Notes: generated from the letters alone by a model not told the origin. A stretch of 64,000 bases of DNA from Diprion similis (GCF_021155765.1 NC_060110.1:14406001-14470000), one strand, 5' to 3'; shown: positions 25,501 to 37,392, counted from the stretch's first letter. A program made the numbers and translations.

Positions 25501-28500
25501 AGGGAGATACAGCGATCGCTCCATAGTTGAAAACGGAATTCTTTGTATTTTCGACGTGGAAAAGTTCGCGCATAACCCGAGCCTGAACTTCGTGTACCGA
25601 TACGGCGTCTCGATACTTCTCTTTATTCTATCTGTAGAATGAAGGCATTGTTATACTTCGGATGCAGATCAGATTTCGTAAACAAGATACGGTGGCAGGA
25701 GCTCGGCGTAAGGAGAAGTAAAGAGGAGAACCGAGAAAGAGCGGATCGGAATTAAAACTTTCCCGCTTTCAGAAAATACACAAATCAAGGTCTTATTACG
25801 TGATTAACGGAATTATAATCCAACTTCCTCGCCGTCTTAATCAGAAAACATTTTAAGCGTCTGAACTGAGGTGATGAACGCGGCTCTTTGTATTATAATA
25901 AACTTACATAATTCAGCGGCAAGTTTAAGCCGTATTGTTGATAAGATTATAAATTTTATATTATTCAGTTTGATCTTGTTATACTTATATATTCTTCTTC
26001 TTTGCCAGCTCTCGTCGTCGAGCAAAGTGTAAGGAGCAGCAGCTTCGCAACGTTACCGTGTTAGATAAGAAATTACAGGGGCCGGGCGCCCGCCGCGGAG
26101 TTATTTGCATTTTTAACAATATTGACCCCGGCTAAAATTCGTTCGGGTATCCGTCCTCTAGCCTTAGAGCCTAACGTCATGAAGCATGCATGGCTGATGG
26201 TTGAGTGGTTCGTGCAAAATACCTGCCGGATATCTGCGGTGGCATGGAATTTTAAATTCCTCGGGATAAAAGGGTACGCCTCCCATCATTTTCCATTAGG
26301 ATATACTGGAGGGGGTAGGTATGTACGTAGGTATGTACTTACGGTGGGTATATACCTTCAACATACCTTCAACCTTTCCTCAAACGTCGACTATATTCTC
26401 ATTTTACGTGCAAGATACCGTTTCGCCGGTTTTTCCTTTTTCTTTCGCTTATTCTTCGTTTTATTTTTTCTTCCCCCCCTTTCTTTATCAAGCTCTAAAT
26501 TATTTTACCAGCGAAAATTTAGATCGCTAAGACGTAAAAGTAACACGGGTGGCAGGGTGTATTCCGTGGTAAAAATTCATGTATAATAGCTGACGCCGAG
26601 GGATGTCAACGAGAAGGGTGTGAAAAAAGAGTGCTCGTTCATCATTTACAGCCTTATAGAGGGTATTGATCTTACATCAAAGTTCATAGCGGAGACAATT
26701 TTTCCCGGGATGCTCATCACGGAGGGGCGCTCGAAGGGTAGTTTTAATTTGCACCGATTTTTCGATTATCATATACGTTATATTAGATGTTGTGAAAATT
26801 CACGATCAGCTACAATTATAGGATTTCCGAGAAAAATTTTCATCATTTCGAGAACGTTTTATGGTCATGACTATCAATCAGTGAAACTAAAAACTTTAAT
26901 AGTATTTTTTCCTTCGTCTTATGTACGAGTTTGAAAGCTTTAATTTTTACTGCAAATTGCCTTGTATATATTCAGTTGAATATTTTAGAGAATTTAGACG
27001 ATCTTATTTCAGTCTCATTTTAAACGTTTTACCATGGAAAAAAACTCGAGCGAAAGTTCGTCTTTAATCATCATCGTATTATTTATGATGATTGCAGCTC
27101 AGGAACACCTAATCCAGGGACGGTACTCGCTAATTCAGCATTTTGTACAGGATGAGCATTAAATTTTCACCGCCGGTAGAATCCATCGAGCCGCTGATTA
27201 ACCGCACGTTGTAGATTGATTGGAGAATAGTTTATCGTAACTTTCAAACCAATATAACGAAGAGCAGGAACATCAGCCGCGTTTATAAAGTGAAAAAACT
27301 TTGACGCAAGCACAAAGATTAATAACAAGAACGAAAAATAATAATAAAGAAAACAAAATCTGATGCTAAGGAGATAAATTTCATTTACCTATAAAATTCC
27401 TGATACACCATATGATTTACACGTAACAAAAATGAGAATGATAGGAGGAAGGGTCCTTGTTTTGACTTATGGCTTCAATGGTTTACATTTGTGTTTCATC
27501 AGGACTGTTTGCCCCAATTTTGGGGCTACATAAGGCCAAAGTACAGCCGGACGTTCAAAGGTTCAAAGAGGCGAGTGTCGGATGAAACGGAGGTAATTGT
27601 ATGCGTAAGCAAGGGGACGAAACGTTGCTTTTGCATGCACACCGTGCTAGTTGGATTACGCAGCCGGAGGGGATTCGGGGCGAGATGTTTTATCTGTTAT
27701 TCACGTCTAGTTATACGAAAAGTTTTTTCACTGTGCTTCCATTCCACTTTCTTGTTTCGTTTTGTTTTCAATTGATAAAACATTTCCCGGTGTTTCATGC
27801 TAGATTCGGTTAAAAGCTATTCCATGCTTCAATTAATAGATGCATACGTATTCTGTATGTATGTATTATACTATACATATGTATTAATGTAAAAGTTTTC
27901 GCTCAGGGATTGCATTTTGTTTAGCACTTGAAGATTTTTCTTTTTTTTTTCCAGCGAAGCAAATGAGGTAAAAATTTAAAAACAACGTCATGATATTTTT
28001 CCATAAAAAGTTTTCAACACTCGCTCCAAGCATACATACTTGGTGACGTCGCGTTGCGTTTCGAAAATCGACGATAGGTCAACGGAAATATGTATTTCAC
28101 GACACTCAGCAACCATCGAGTGATCAGCGAACAAAGGTCTTCGAATCGAACAGGAGAAATAAGATTGGGGCTTTTCAACTTCGTCGCACAGTAAGCCGGT
28201 CCCCGCTTCATTACCTTCGTTTCGCGACGTCATTTTCTTCCTATTCTGCAGCTTACAATTTTCAGAACGAAAGTCACCGGGCGTTCACTGTATCAAGATT
28301 ATATGTATGTGTGTACGTTCACATACATTTGGCCAGGATTTATTGATAAGAAATTGCCAAAGTATAGCTTCCGCCATGCCTAAGCTCCACGAATGTGTAT
28401 AGAAATTCAGTATATATATACACAATATACATGTATATATAGACACAGCTGTAATCACACCTCCGCACTTTTTTTCACTCACGATTTCACCGCATTATAT

Positions 28501-31500
28501 TCTCGATACCTCCACGGACCATTGTTCACGATTTACACACTTCTTGATCACTCGATGAATCGCAAACTCTGGTTTCACACACTGTAATTATTGTATTCGT
28601 ACCTGCATGTACTGATTTAGAAAATTATTCACAAAATAATGTTTGGTTTAACGTCAGATGGATTTTATACACGTGTTGCACATGTTAGTGAATTTTTTGC
28701 GATTATTAACGGTTTTGCGAGAAGAAAGTTTTGCGATAGTTAGATCTTTTCCACATAAAGTTTATATAATACGTACGATATATACGAATCCTACATGTTG
28801 CATATAAGAAATCTTTTTCCCTCGCACGTTTTTTTACGAACGGCCATAATTTTTATTCGCCAGTTTTATAGCTCTGTTTGGGAGAAATATAACGGCATAC
28901 ACAATTGAACCCCTAGGTGGAATAAAAGCGTTAACACGAAATATCGTTACCGAGATATATATCTACGCTGAAGGGGTCGAAGCGCAGAACTTATCTCGTG
29001 ACAAGTTTTCATGTAAACAAAGAACGAACATTATAATTCGTTTTTCATGCATAGCATTGATCTATTGACTGATAAAATTTACTCGCATAAAATGAATCGT
29101 GTTCCGAACAACGAGGTTCTGGATAAGTTAGTGGCCTTGAAGGTTTCGCGTGTGTTCATTCAGCAAACGTGTCAGAACACCAGTCCTTACAGAGCTCACA
29201 GCAATGAAGGAATGTCGAAGGGTAAAACAGGTATTTAGTCGCAATCCGACGACGAGATGTAAGACTAATTCCTGTCAACATCGGAGATAGATTCCGGTTC
29301 TTGGAACTCCAGGGTTGAATACTGCCCTTCAAGTATAATACATAGGATTGGAATCTCACATGACGAGACTGACGACTTCGTTATTGAATGCCATTGATTG
29401 TCGAAGAAACTCTTACCACATTTCGCATTGCACTAACGATGAGCAGCTGAGGAACTAAATCAATTTAAAAGTCGTAGAAACGCAAAGTTCCGCGAAGAAT
29501 TTTTCGAAAATCATACGTATAGCAGGTTAATTTGATAGGTTCATAATTAAAATTTTGTCAGCGATAGGTATAATAATGCGGATATACAAGATCGTTGTAC
29601 GACAATCGATAAACGTGATAATCGACTGTCTGTATACTTTTCGAAAGCACCCAATATCCCTAAAATATTTTAAGGGGTCCGTGGAAGCCCTCCGACGCGC
29701 GACGTCCTCTTCGCGTTTTCATCTCCATGATACTGCCCATTACCATTGGATTATCCACTCGGAGCCCGTTAGGTCGTCACATTTTATATCCCGAGAGGTC
29801 GAGAAGATGTACCTTATAGAATTTCCTCGGTGCAGGTTAAACCATATTTGCGCGCAGTTTGTTTTCAGCTTTGGAAACCTGAGAGTTTCACACCGTGAGG
29901 TAAGCTCAAAACGGACAGTCGCGCATAAAATTTCGAGACTTCCGCAAGCTTGGTCTTTCGGATTTCGCGATTTGAACTAAATTTTCCTCACCTAATTACG
30001 TATCTACATCAAGTACGCGAACGTGTCAGAATTTGACGGATGGGAAATCGACCTCGGGCATTGTTGACCCCGGAGGAGCTTATCTGAACTGTTCCAAACT
30101 CATTCAGCCTAATCCCTGGCCTAATACGTCTAGTTAGTTGGGCAATGCTGGTTTATGCGATACGCTTTGTAAATTGGTTCTCACGATTAAGAAGTTAGTT
30201 ATTCGCATCGTGCCGCAGAAGGGCGAGTTGTATGCTTGTTCATTGTTAATTTTGTATGATTTTTATAAAAATCTCCAAATTGTTTCCCAAGGTGCGTATG
30301 TCGTTCGGTCCCACGATACGCTGAGGACGCGCATATGTTAATTGATAGTTACTTTTCGAAACGAGACATGGATGTTGCCCGGTTGGCATCGGGTCCAGCG
30401 CTGTTTTCTATGCGATTTAGCAATTCCGGTAAATTACAACTAGCTTCTGGTTCAGGTTCCGGCGCGTCGCGTTCTGGCGGCCGCCAGCCGACTCAAGCAA
30501 GCCAAAAGACGTTCAAGAGCCTCGACTATAAGGTACAAGGTATGTGAGACTAGTGTTGAAATTTCAACTTAAAAATCGTTACCCCGAGGAGTCATGCTCG
30601 CTGAGCGAAGATTTGGCGCAGAGCTAGAAGAGGAGATAAAGGAAAAAGTTACAGAGAAAGAGGTAATAGACAGAGGGAGGGGAGGGGGAGAAAAAAAGAG
30701 AAACTTGAGCCATAAATCGGAGTTGAGCTCCTGGTGAATTGAAAAGGTCCCCGCGGTAGCTCATAGACTCGTATATGGGTGACGCGACGAGAACTCGTAG
30801 ATAAAATATGGTTGCCGATGATATGGTATTCGTCGTTGAAAAATGGAAAAAAAGCACTCTGTACGAAATGATCATACAGATAGAGGATATAGGGGAGTAC
30901 GTAGCTTCCGTGAGAGATAAAAGAAAAAGGAAAGAAAACGAAAGCCAATAATAGAAAAACAACGAAAATACCTGTCGTCGGTTTGAATAACGAAAGAGGG
31001 TGGTTACGCTGCGCTGCAGGAGTCGATTGGTCGCCCGCGTGTCAGTCGCTTTGCGGGAGAACGTGCTCAATTTAGTCCTCTATTCTTTCTTTCTTCTTCT
31101 GTTTAATTCCTTCCCCACCCCCCTGCACTTTCTATCATTATCATCTGAGAGAGTGACATTGAGACAATCGTCAGAGTTCATTTTTCAAACCCCATTAAAT
31201 AATAAAAACAACAACAATAATAACAACATGAAAGTAAAAGAAAATCACCGAAGGATTTTTTAGAATTCATTGAAACGTCACGCCTCCTCATTCGCTATGC
31301 ATTATACACACAGAATAAGGATTTGTTGAATAAGCCAAATATGGCGTTTAATCTGTCGAAAGAAATATTTTTTCGATTCAAAGAAATGTTGTCTGGTTCA
31401 ACAAAAAAGTGGTTCAAACTCAATAATTTATGTTACCAGACGTGAACCACATATATTTTGATTAACAAAACATTATAATTCCGGCATATTTAGTGAATTC

Positions 31501-34096
31501 AATAAATTTTTTTCTCTGTGTACATAATCCGTCCGATGCGATGTGTTTTGTTAATCGTTGAAAACGCGGCGATTTGCTAAATTGAATTGCGATCAAGCGC
31601 GCTGTATTATTATACGCGGCATACAAAGCGGCCATGGAAATGCATGCGAAGGAATTGAACGAACAAGTGAAAATAGTTTTGCATATAATACATATAATAC
31701 CTGTTCGTGAAAAAGGTGAACGAAAAAATTTCTATTTTTCCTTCAATACAATGGCCATACGAAAGCTGTCATAATTTTGCTTTTCTTTTATCTACGTATT
31801 ATTTTTTTCACTGGCCGTCAATTTCGTGTTTTCCTCGCAGCTACAGTACAATATCGTTCGACAATTTGATGCAATGACTGGTGTAGGGTGGACCGACCGG
31901 ACGCGTATTGATCTTGGGCATGGTGCAACTCAACCGGAAATGCTCAGTTCCAGCGTCATTCCATATTTGTGATTCAGCAAACGGTTGGTGTATGGTGGCC
32001 ATAACTGTTACGAAACAACGTGTAGCCGTCTATTCGAAAGCCATAACGAAAGTTTACAGGTGGAGGAATCAATGGCTCCCCGTGACAGTCGTACGGAGTA
32101 TGTTGTTCACCGAGTGTGAATTGTCGGAGCGATTTAAATTCATGTGCTTGATGATTACAGAGACACAGTTGCGGCGAAACGTTGATGAAACAGGAACAGG
32201 AAATAGGAGACTGGTCCCAGAGGCGAGGATATAACTGTAAATATACGACCAAAAGCAAGCTAATTTCGAGAAGTTTAGAGTGTTTATATCTGCATACGAG
32301 ATGTACTAGATGTACGAGATTCTACGGAATTTGTACAAGCGGCTTGTTTCTCGCTTATATTAGGTATATAATAATATACGTACAGTATAGAGTAGTATAA
32401 GGGTGGTGAGCGAACGGCGACAAAATAGAGAAACTCGAAGGGGAGTTCAAAGGCGGGTACATTTTAATTACTCGACGTTATAATTTTCATTAGGAAGGCA
32501 CTACGTCGTTTACCGGTCGGCAAATATACATCCCCTCGAGAAAGCTGCAAGTCGGCATCTCTGCCGGCCCATCTTACGTCTTATATACACACTAAATATA
32601 TATATGTATACACATAATACATTATATGCGTAGGCGAGCTTAAGCTTATTGAATCACCCCGCTTAGTTATCGGCCTCTCCGATGCCCCGTACAAGGGTTA
32701 ATGCTCCGATTTGAATCTGGGGAATTTTCGGGGGATGGGAAACCTTCTTTCGCGTGCCGGCGCAAGTTTTGAATTTTGATGGGCGAAGGGCCGCGCCGAG
32801 GGGTCAAAGATTGTCTCTCCGTCGGTATCCCGTGTTTACTCGGAAGAGATAAAATCTCTTTCGACTTTGGCCACCGTCACACACCATCTCGCCCGTAATA
32901 TACCCTGTATATATACAGATACGTCCCTCGCCCACGGCAGGTGCCTGCCCATGCCGTCTCGGTTTATGTTCTCGCGTCACGTCGAGCTTTCTCGGCCGCG
33001 CGGCACGCGTATATATATATTTCTTGCGCGACCCCGGCTATACCCACCCCGGAAGTGTATCATCGTCGAGCTTTTCGCACCTCCGAGGAAAGCCCGACGT
33101 CTCTTATTGTTTAGACGGCGTATTACCGAGGGGCGAAACCATAAACGAATATATCATCAGATTAGATCGACGCGGACGAGGGGATGACGCCGAGATGACG
33201 AGGGAGCTCGGGGCTTTCAAATTCTGATTTTCTCTCACGAGCATGCGAGCGATCGTTACAGCCTCCGTTATCCCTGTTTTCATCATTTTCAGTTTACGCA
33301 TTGACGCTGTAATTCGAGGGGCAATTCCTCCCGTGGCTAAAACCACGTCTGGATTTGACAGTATTTTATCTCGGACCAACGCTGCTCCCAGGGTGATGGT
33401 CAACGAGTGGATCAACGCGGGTAATTGACTCAAATCGCTCACGATCGCTCGGTGCTCAAACCTCCGACGTGTTCCGAGCGCCAATTGCGCGATTAAACAG
33501 GCCTTCGGCATCGCCGCTCTAATTGAATAATGTATTTTTGAAACTTCGTTGTTATCCCTGATTATCGGGAAGTTCACCGCCGACGTTGGATGATACAGTT
33601 ATGCGGTAATGCACGGTTGCAACGTAACGGGCAGCCTCGCGTCGGCGGAACGTCGTCTCGTTGTGATTCGAGTCCGACGCGAAATATCTGTCCATGTTTC
33701 ACTTAATTTTTTTCATCCCCTCTTGTTTTTCGACGATCAGCATCTTGGTCTTGAATCGTGATTTTTCTTTCGGCAATATGATAAGCCGCGCGTAGTATTT
33801 AATTATGGTGTAGCTTAGGGTGCAGGCGGGTATTGAATGATGGCTATTTTTCCGGTCGGCCAAATAGAACCCCCGGATTCCTGAGGGGCTGGATGGATGG
33901 GAGAAAAGGATGATCCTGTTGTGCAGATGAGCGTAAGGGATGGTGGGGGGATGCAATTGAAGGGTAAGAAAAGGTCGGGGGATTCTTTTGACGGGCGTTC
34001 GCGGAGGGAGATAATGCGCTTACCCGTAGCAGCCGAAAGTAGGAACAACGGCGCGTAGAAGAGTTGGAATCTTCGGAGAGCCGCGAGACTTTTCAT
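10520..34096 (-). CDS. beat: Beaten-path (Beat) family immunoglobulin protein, 6 coding exons, 285 aa
   Basis: The coding exons are 34024-34096, 21447-21652, 15861-15996, 13868-14001, 12594-12825 and 10520-10596; every junction is GT..AG and phase-consistent. Beat proteins are secreted or membrane-tethered two-Ig proteins that bind Side-family receptors and control axon guidance and defasciculation at the neuron surface. A signal peptide covers about 1-24. Ig1 covers about 26-135, with Cys50, Trp64 and Cys117 and the family signatures 'YDLE..LLYTVKWYKGRREFFRY', 'FPLPGVNVD' and 'GKYRCEVSADAPSF'. Ig2 covers about 145-240, with Cys164, Trp177 and Cys225 and an 'NCTSP' opening. Possible N-glycosylation sites are N163, N174 and N185. 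The C-terminus ends in a short hydrophobic stretch (about 270-281) that could tether the protein. Long introns (2.0, 1.0, 1.9, 5.5 and 12.4 kb) are usual for neuronal Ig genes. The family is certain; the paralogue (I-VII) is not. The last exon is the least sure. Confidence 0.92.
12151..12423 (+). CDS. Weak candidate: 90-codon basic ORF on the opposite strand
   Basis: This is an ATG-to-stop frame on the plus strand inside the last Beat intron. The N-terminus is amphipathic and the C-terminus is very basic (Lys/Arg-rich last 17 residues), as in some mitochondrial or ribosomal proteins. I recognise no family, the codon use is not distinctive, and no AATAAA follows closely. It could easily be chance. 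Confidence 0.15.
   Translation: MLRNVFLIQLKSLHQLFQILQPVECINLRHNGAAERLYNAQKMVENVVINVRSFYKSSLSLASFSSKVINYSTPSKPGKRKLSRRKRLKN
12535..12540 (-). terminator. Candidate proximal poly(A) signal in Beat intron 5
   Basis: AATAAA on the minus strand only about 20 bases after the read-through stop at 12559-12561. A second copy is at 12515-12520. Both would fit a short Beat transcript that ends without the last exon. Confidence 0.4.
12594..12825 (-). CDS. beat: Beat exon 5: second half of Ig domain 2 and stalk
   Basis: It has acceptor GTGTGTTCAG (phase 0). It encodes residues 184-260 with Cys225 (ITCRVNVFDLYTAQSE), then the conserved EEERPRLASVLGTRESS tail. The donor GTAATG at 12588-12593 is acceptable, not strong. 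Without splicing the frame ends in TAA/TAG-type read-through at 12559 with 12 further residues (see the 12535-12540 signal). Confidence 0.93.
12826..13867 (-). other. Beat intron 4
   Basis: A 1042-base intron; AT-rich on the left and GC-richer near 13.6-13.8 kb. The open frames there on both strands are shadows in GC-rich sequence. Confidence 0.6.
13868..14001 (-). CDS. beat: Beat exon 4: first half of Ig domain 2
   Basis: It has acceptor AAATTTTCCAG and donor GTACGT. It encodes residues 139-183: the LPEGDPEI linker, the 'Y.VGD.V.GNCTSPPG' strand with Cys164, and the 'ANVTWSVNG' strand with Trp177. Confidence 0.95.
14002..15860 (-). other. Beat intron 3
   Basis: A 1859-base intron in which no other feature was recognised. 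Confidence 0.6.
15861..15996 (-). CDS. beat: Beat exon 3: second half of Ig domain 1
   Basis: It has acceptor TTTTGTTTCAG (phase 0) and donor GTGAGT (phase 1). It encodes residues 94-138, with the DLTGKYRCEVSADAPSFHT block that carries Cys117. Confidence 0.95.
16355..16390. repeat. Hexanucleotide microsatellite (GCAGAA)6
   Basis: Five perfect GCAGAA units and a sixth reading GCAGGA. It lies about 360 bases upstream of Beat exon 3, in intron 2. Confidence 0.95.
18122..18192. repeat. Purine tract (GAA/AAG-rich)
   Basis: About 70 bases of almost pure A/G on the plus strand with irregular GAA, AAG and GAGGA units. The pyrimidine strand is the Beat sense strand. Confidence 0.85.
21447..21652 (-). 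CDS. beat: Beat exon 2: first half of Ig domain 1
   Basis: It has acceptor TTGTTCCAG and donor GTGAGT. It encodes residues 25-93 with Cys50 and Trp64, plus the highly conserved WYKGRREFFRY and VFPLPGVNVD motifs of the Beat family. Confidence 0.95.
31197..31229. repeat. Degenerate AAT/AAC trinucleotide patch
   Basis: Irregular runs of AAT and AAC units inside Beat intron 1. Confidence 0.7.
31320..31522. repeat. Possible eroded transposon or foldback fragment
   Basis: AT-rich sequence with a small inverted pair (GTGGTTCA at about 31411 with TGAACCAC at about 31444) and TCTGGT/ACCAGA partners. It ends in a T-run plus CTCTGTGTAC, a type of ending often seen at insect repeat edges. This is pattern recognition only. 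Confidence 0.25.
34024..34096 (-). CDS. beat: Beat exon 1: signal peptide
   Basis: It encodes 24 residues plus one base: Met-Lys-Ser-Leu, a basic Arg-Arg, a hydrophobic core (FYAPLFLLSAA) and a Thr before the donor GTAAGC at 34018-34023. Phase 1 joins exactly to exon 2, giving a Gly and then Val-Arg-Gly-Leu-Arg-Asp, the expected start of mature Beat Ig1. Confidence 0.88.
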
Positions 34097-34900
34097 GGTT
34101 TCCGTATATCTGTTTGATTTTTTTTTTTTTTTTTTTTTTTTAATCTTTAGTATGTTTATAGAGATCCGATCACAGAATCATTGTCACCACTTGATTAGTG
34201 TCGTTGGTTTGATGAACTCCGGCGGGACCATGCAGCAGCAGCAGCAGCGGCGAAGGTGAAAATAATAAAGTCACTAATTGCGATTTTGTTTGTGTGGTGG
34301 TTGTGGGGTTGGAAGGGGATGCGGGCGTGCGGAATAAGTTTAGTGGGAATTCGAGTAGTTCCGAGATAACAAATAATTCCACATCCGAAATCGAGGGCGA
34401 GTTCCCTCGCTCGAGGGTCAGCCGCCTCGAGATGGGGGTTCGGTAACCCGGGGGTTGCGACTTTCGCGGTATACCGATGTGACGGTGCGATTTCTGAAAA
34501 AAAAAGAACGATCTCTCCGCGGGGACGTCGGGACGCGTCGTCGCTCGTAAACTAAGTCGCACTCGGCGTTCGCGCCGAGACTGAGCTCCCGCCGGTGGCG
34601 CGACTATCTTGCGTCGACGCCGAAATATTCGGCCATTTTGGCGTCGCGACGCGGCCTCCGATCGCTGCGCGAAACACTCACGTCCGACCGAGTGATTGAT
34701 TGGTGTGGAAGCCCAGTGACTGATTGAATCTTTTTTATACACATTTCGATATTGATATCCGTCACGGGCCTCTCCATGAATAAATACGCCGGTCGAGCCG
34801 TCGAATCGTCGAACCGTCGACGAGGACCGGCCCGCCGGCCACGCTCCTTTCATCCTCAAGTAGCCACTTGCCAAACGAGGGTTGCCAAATGTCGAACTTG
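34097..34900 (-). promoter_or_regulatory. CpG-rich 5' leader/promoter region of the Beat gene
   Basis: The block from about 34380 to 34880 is markedly richer in CpG than the intron and the intergenic DNA beyond it, and it sits immediately upstream of the signal-peptide exon. A chance-like 234-codon minus-strand frame (34170-34874, Arg/Ser/Pro-rich and low complexity) runs through it; I read it as leader, not as a protein. No clear TATA box or start site can be fixed. Confidence 0.5.
34118..34141. repeat. Homopolymer T24
   Basis: Twenty-four T on the plus strand, i.e. A24 in the Beat leader strand, 22 bases upstream of the Beat ATG (34096). Confidence 0.97.
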
Positions 34901-35145
34901 AACGCTCGTCAACGGGTCAAACCACCCGGCCAAGGCATGCTCCCCTTCCCTCGTCGGCGATACGTACCAATTTACAACTGAACGACCGAATACATAATAT
35001 CGGTACGCTCCTATCTCGGATACATGAATAGTTTCGCCGAGTGTTCATTGCGTCGCACCTCTGGCCCTGCTTTTCGGTAACCAAATACATTTTAGCCAGT
35101 TTCCATTTTCATCCCAAATTGAAATTTGACTATTGTTGTGATTTC

Positions 35146-35163
35146 TTTTTTTTTTTTTTTTTT
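35146..35163. repeat. Homopolymer T18
   Basis: Eighteen uninterrupted T on the plus strand. Confidence 0.97.
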
Positions 35164-35696
35164 GTTTTAATGATCTAAATTTCAGGAATCCAGGCCGAAG
35201 AATTTTAACTCGATTAAGGAAAGTTGTAATACTGTAGGTGCCTTGAATTTGCTTTGTAAGAGTTACGCTAAAATTCAGATACTGCTAGTATGTCTGAACT
35301 TAACTGTGTCAGACAAAGTTGACAGGGCGCGTAGGTGAAATTCCAAACTTTTTTTATTGACGTGAAATTTTAACTACCTATGGGTATAATATGTGATCAC
35401 AAAAATTTATTATTTTTCGGCCTGTGTGGATTGATTATATTTGATAATATCCTAGATATTGGTCTAAATAACGTAAAAAATTCATGTTTTTAGAAAAGCT
35501 TCTTTCGTCACACTTTTTATAATAAAAATTTGATACAAATTTCCAATTACCTCGGTAGCGTAGAGAACCAAAGTTGGCATCTAATTTGCAATCATATAAT
35601 CAGTCGTGAAACTAAAACATTCATTTGAACCAATATTTAGGAATTTACCGAATAAAATCAATTCAAACAGGCAAACAAATAATACTTTATGAAACT

Positions 35697-36147
35697 TCAT
35701 TGACGTCGATTGAAAAAATTTATAATTTCACTGACACACTCCCTCAAGTTGAAGTGACTTAATTGTCCGTAGGTATATTCTGAATAGAAAAGAATAGACA
35801 ACAAGAAGCGTTGGATAACATGATGTAATATCAATAAGTAGGTGAAAAAGTGACTAAAGTTGACGTTGAAATGCTAATAAATAAGAAAACACGTCTCGAC
35901 CATAAATAAATTCAAACCCGTTATCGGGACAAAATAGCGAAGCGATAAGTATACAGCCGCGAAAGGATAACTCACCTGGAAATTGATGACATCTATCGTG
36001 AAAATTCAGGCGCACCACTGGTGTAAAGTTTCGATTGAGAACAGTAAAATGGTCACATATCGTGAACACTTGGTCCAACAGTGACAGAGTTACAACTTCA
36101 CTTCCCGCCGCTGCGTCACTGTACTTCGCAACAATGCTTGCATCCAT
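35697..36147 (-). CDS. Weak candidate: two-exon 84-aa protein of unknown function
   Basis: The ATG at 36145-36147 opens 57 codons up to a consensus GTGAGT donor (exon 35976-36147). The pyrimidine-rich acceptor ending TATTCAG at 35780-35781 joins in phase to 26 further codons and TGA (exon 35697-35779). The joined protein has no signal peptide and no family that I recognise. Good splice sites and an uninterrupted frame are the only support, and chance could produce them in a window this size. Confidence 0.2.
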
Positions 36148-37301
36148 AGTATATAAAGCGAGAAACAACGAGCAGCTGATTGTGCAACGTTCCGTTCGAT
36201 ACACCGTATGTAACTAGATTTTTCTATTAGAGAATTCGAAACAGACTGCACTCGATAATTCAATTCCATTTGCTGCTGACGAGTGTTGGACTTTGTTGAT
36301 GCTATTCGAGGTGATTTGCTGCGAAGTTCCAGTTCGTCTGTCACTTCAGATTACACTTTACAGATTAAATTAAGGTCATACTTCGTGCTCGCCATCATCG
36401 GAACAAGTAATATTGCTGGAGATTTTTTAATGCTTTTTTCTTCTCTTCTTCCAACTTTTAACGCTGACGGTAAGGCCGGTCTATCCTTAAGGGGACGATC
36501 AGACGACTCTAGCTGAAACAGAATTAAATCGAAATCTGTCTTAGGTGCTGGCGAACGCGCCAATCAGATATGGAAAGCGAGCCGGTTCGCTTGACTGACG
36601 GCGTTTGACTCGCCTCCTTCGAAACTCGAGGAGAAAAGTTAGTTTCGTTTCCTGCGGCAGCTATAAGGATGGGGGTTTCGTGCGCCACGTCTTTCTTGGC
36701 CAAAGTCCCCCGCGAGATGTACGACTTGGTTCTTTGCGGAGTCGAGAGACTCGGGAAACGTTGAAAAACAATGCATCCGCAACGGGCGAGCCGTGGTATT
36801 GAATTTTCTAAAACATTTTTCTCCCTCACCGCAGTGGCGTCGCTCTCCGATTCCCATTCTCATTCCCACTTTTCACTCCTTTCCTCTCGCTCCTACGAAT
36901 TATAAGATATACCTATACGTATGTGGGGATGGCTTGCAGGTGAGAAACAGCCGCACTCTGTACTAATTACGAAGCCACCAGAGCTTGACGGTTCGCTCCT
37001 TTTTATACCCTCTCCTGAGGCTTTGAGATAATTCACCTGTATCCGTGACGCTATCCTGCGTCTCGTAATGGTCTATAACGTGTTGCTAAAATTTCGTGAC
37101 ACCTCTGGAAAAAGTGACTTTTTTACATCAACACACTTTCTTCAGTGTATAGGAAGGTGGTTTACCGTAAATTTCATTCCAACCAGCTGTGACAATTACG
37201 ACTGAATTATTAAAGTTTTGGGTATTTGTCAAGATTCAAGTTTTTGACGTGAAATAATACAGCGTCAGGAGTAAGACAGCTGGAAACTTGGTCAAACTTA
37301 C

Positions 37302-37392
37302 TACGCCAATTATACCCGTAAGATATTTGACAGGTGAAGCCAAGGGCTACCGTCAACGAGATAAGACGGCTTTGGCACGCTCGGAATTTCAT
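37302..37392 (-). CDS. Weak candidate: alternative signal-peptide exon
   Basis: The ATG at 37390-37392 starts 30 codons with a typical secretion signal (Lys/Arg-containing start, then LISLTVALGFTC) and ends at a consensus GTAAGT donor in phase 1. That is the same phase as Beat exon 1, 3.3 kb downstream, so it could splice to Beat exon 2. There is no independent support. Confidence 0.2.

Larger units (their letters stand above)
21653..34023 (-). other. Beat intron 1 (12.4 kb)
   Basis: The large first intron between the signal-peptide exon and Ig1. It includes GC-richer blocks (about 24.6-25.6 and 32.5-33.6 kb) with many overlapping chance frames, a trinucleotide-rich patch near 31.2 kb and a possible eroded repeat at 31.3-31.5 kb. 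I recognise no nested gene. Confidence 0.6.

Noticed and set aside
33104..33577. Minus-strand open frame of 157 codons
   Set aside because: Lies in a GC-richer intron block with equally open frames on the other strand; nothing recognised.
34170..34874. Minus-strand open frame of 234 codons
   Set aside because: Low-complexity Arg/Ser/Pro/Leu sequence in the CpG-rich Beat leader, no family resemblance; GC bias removes stops.
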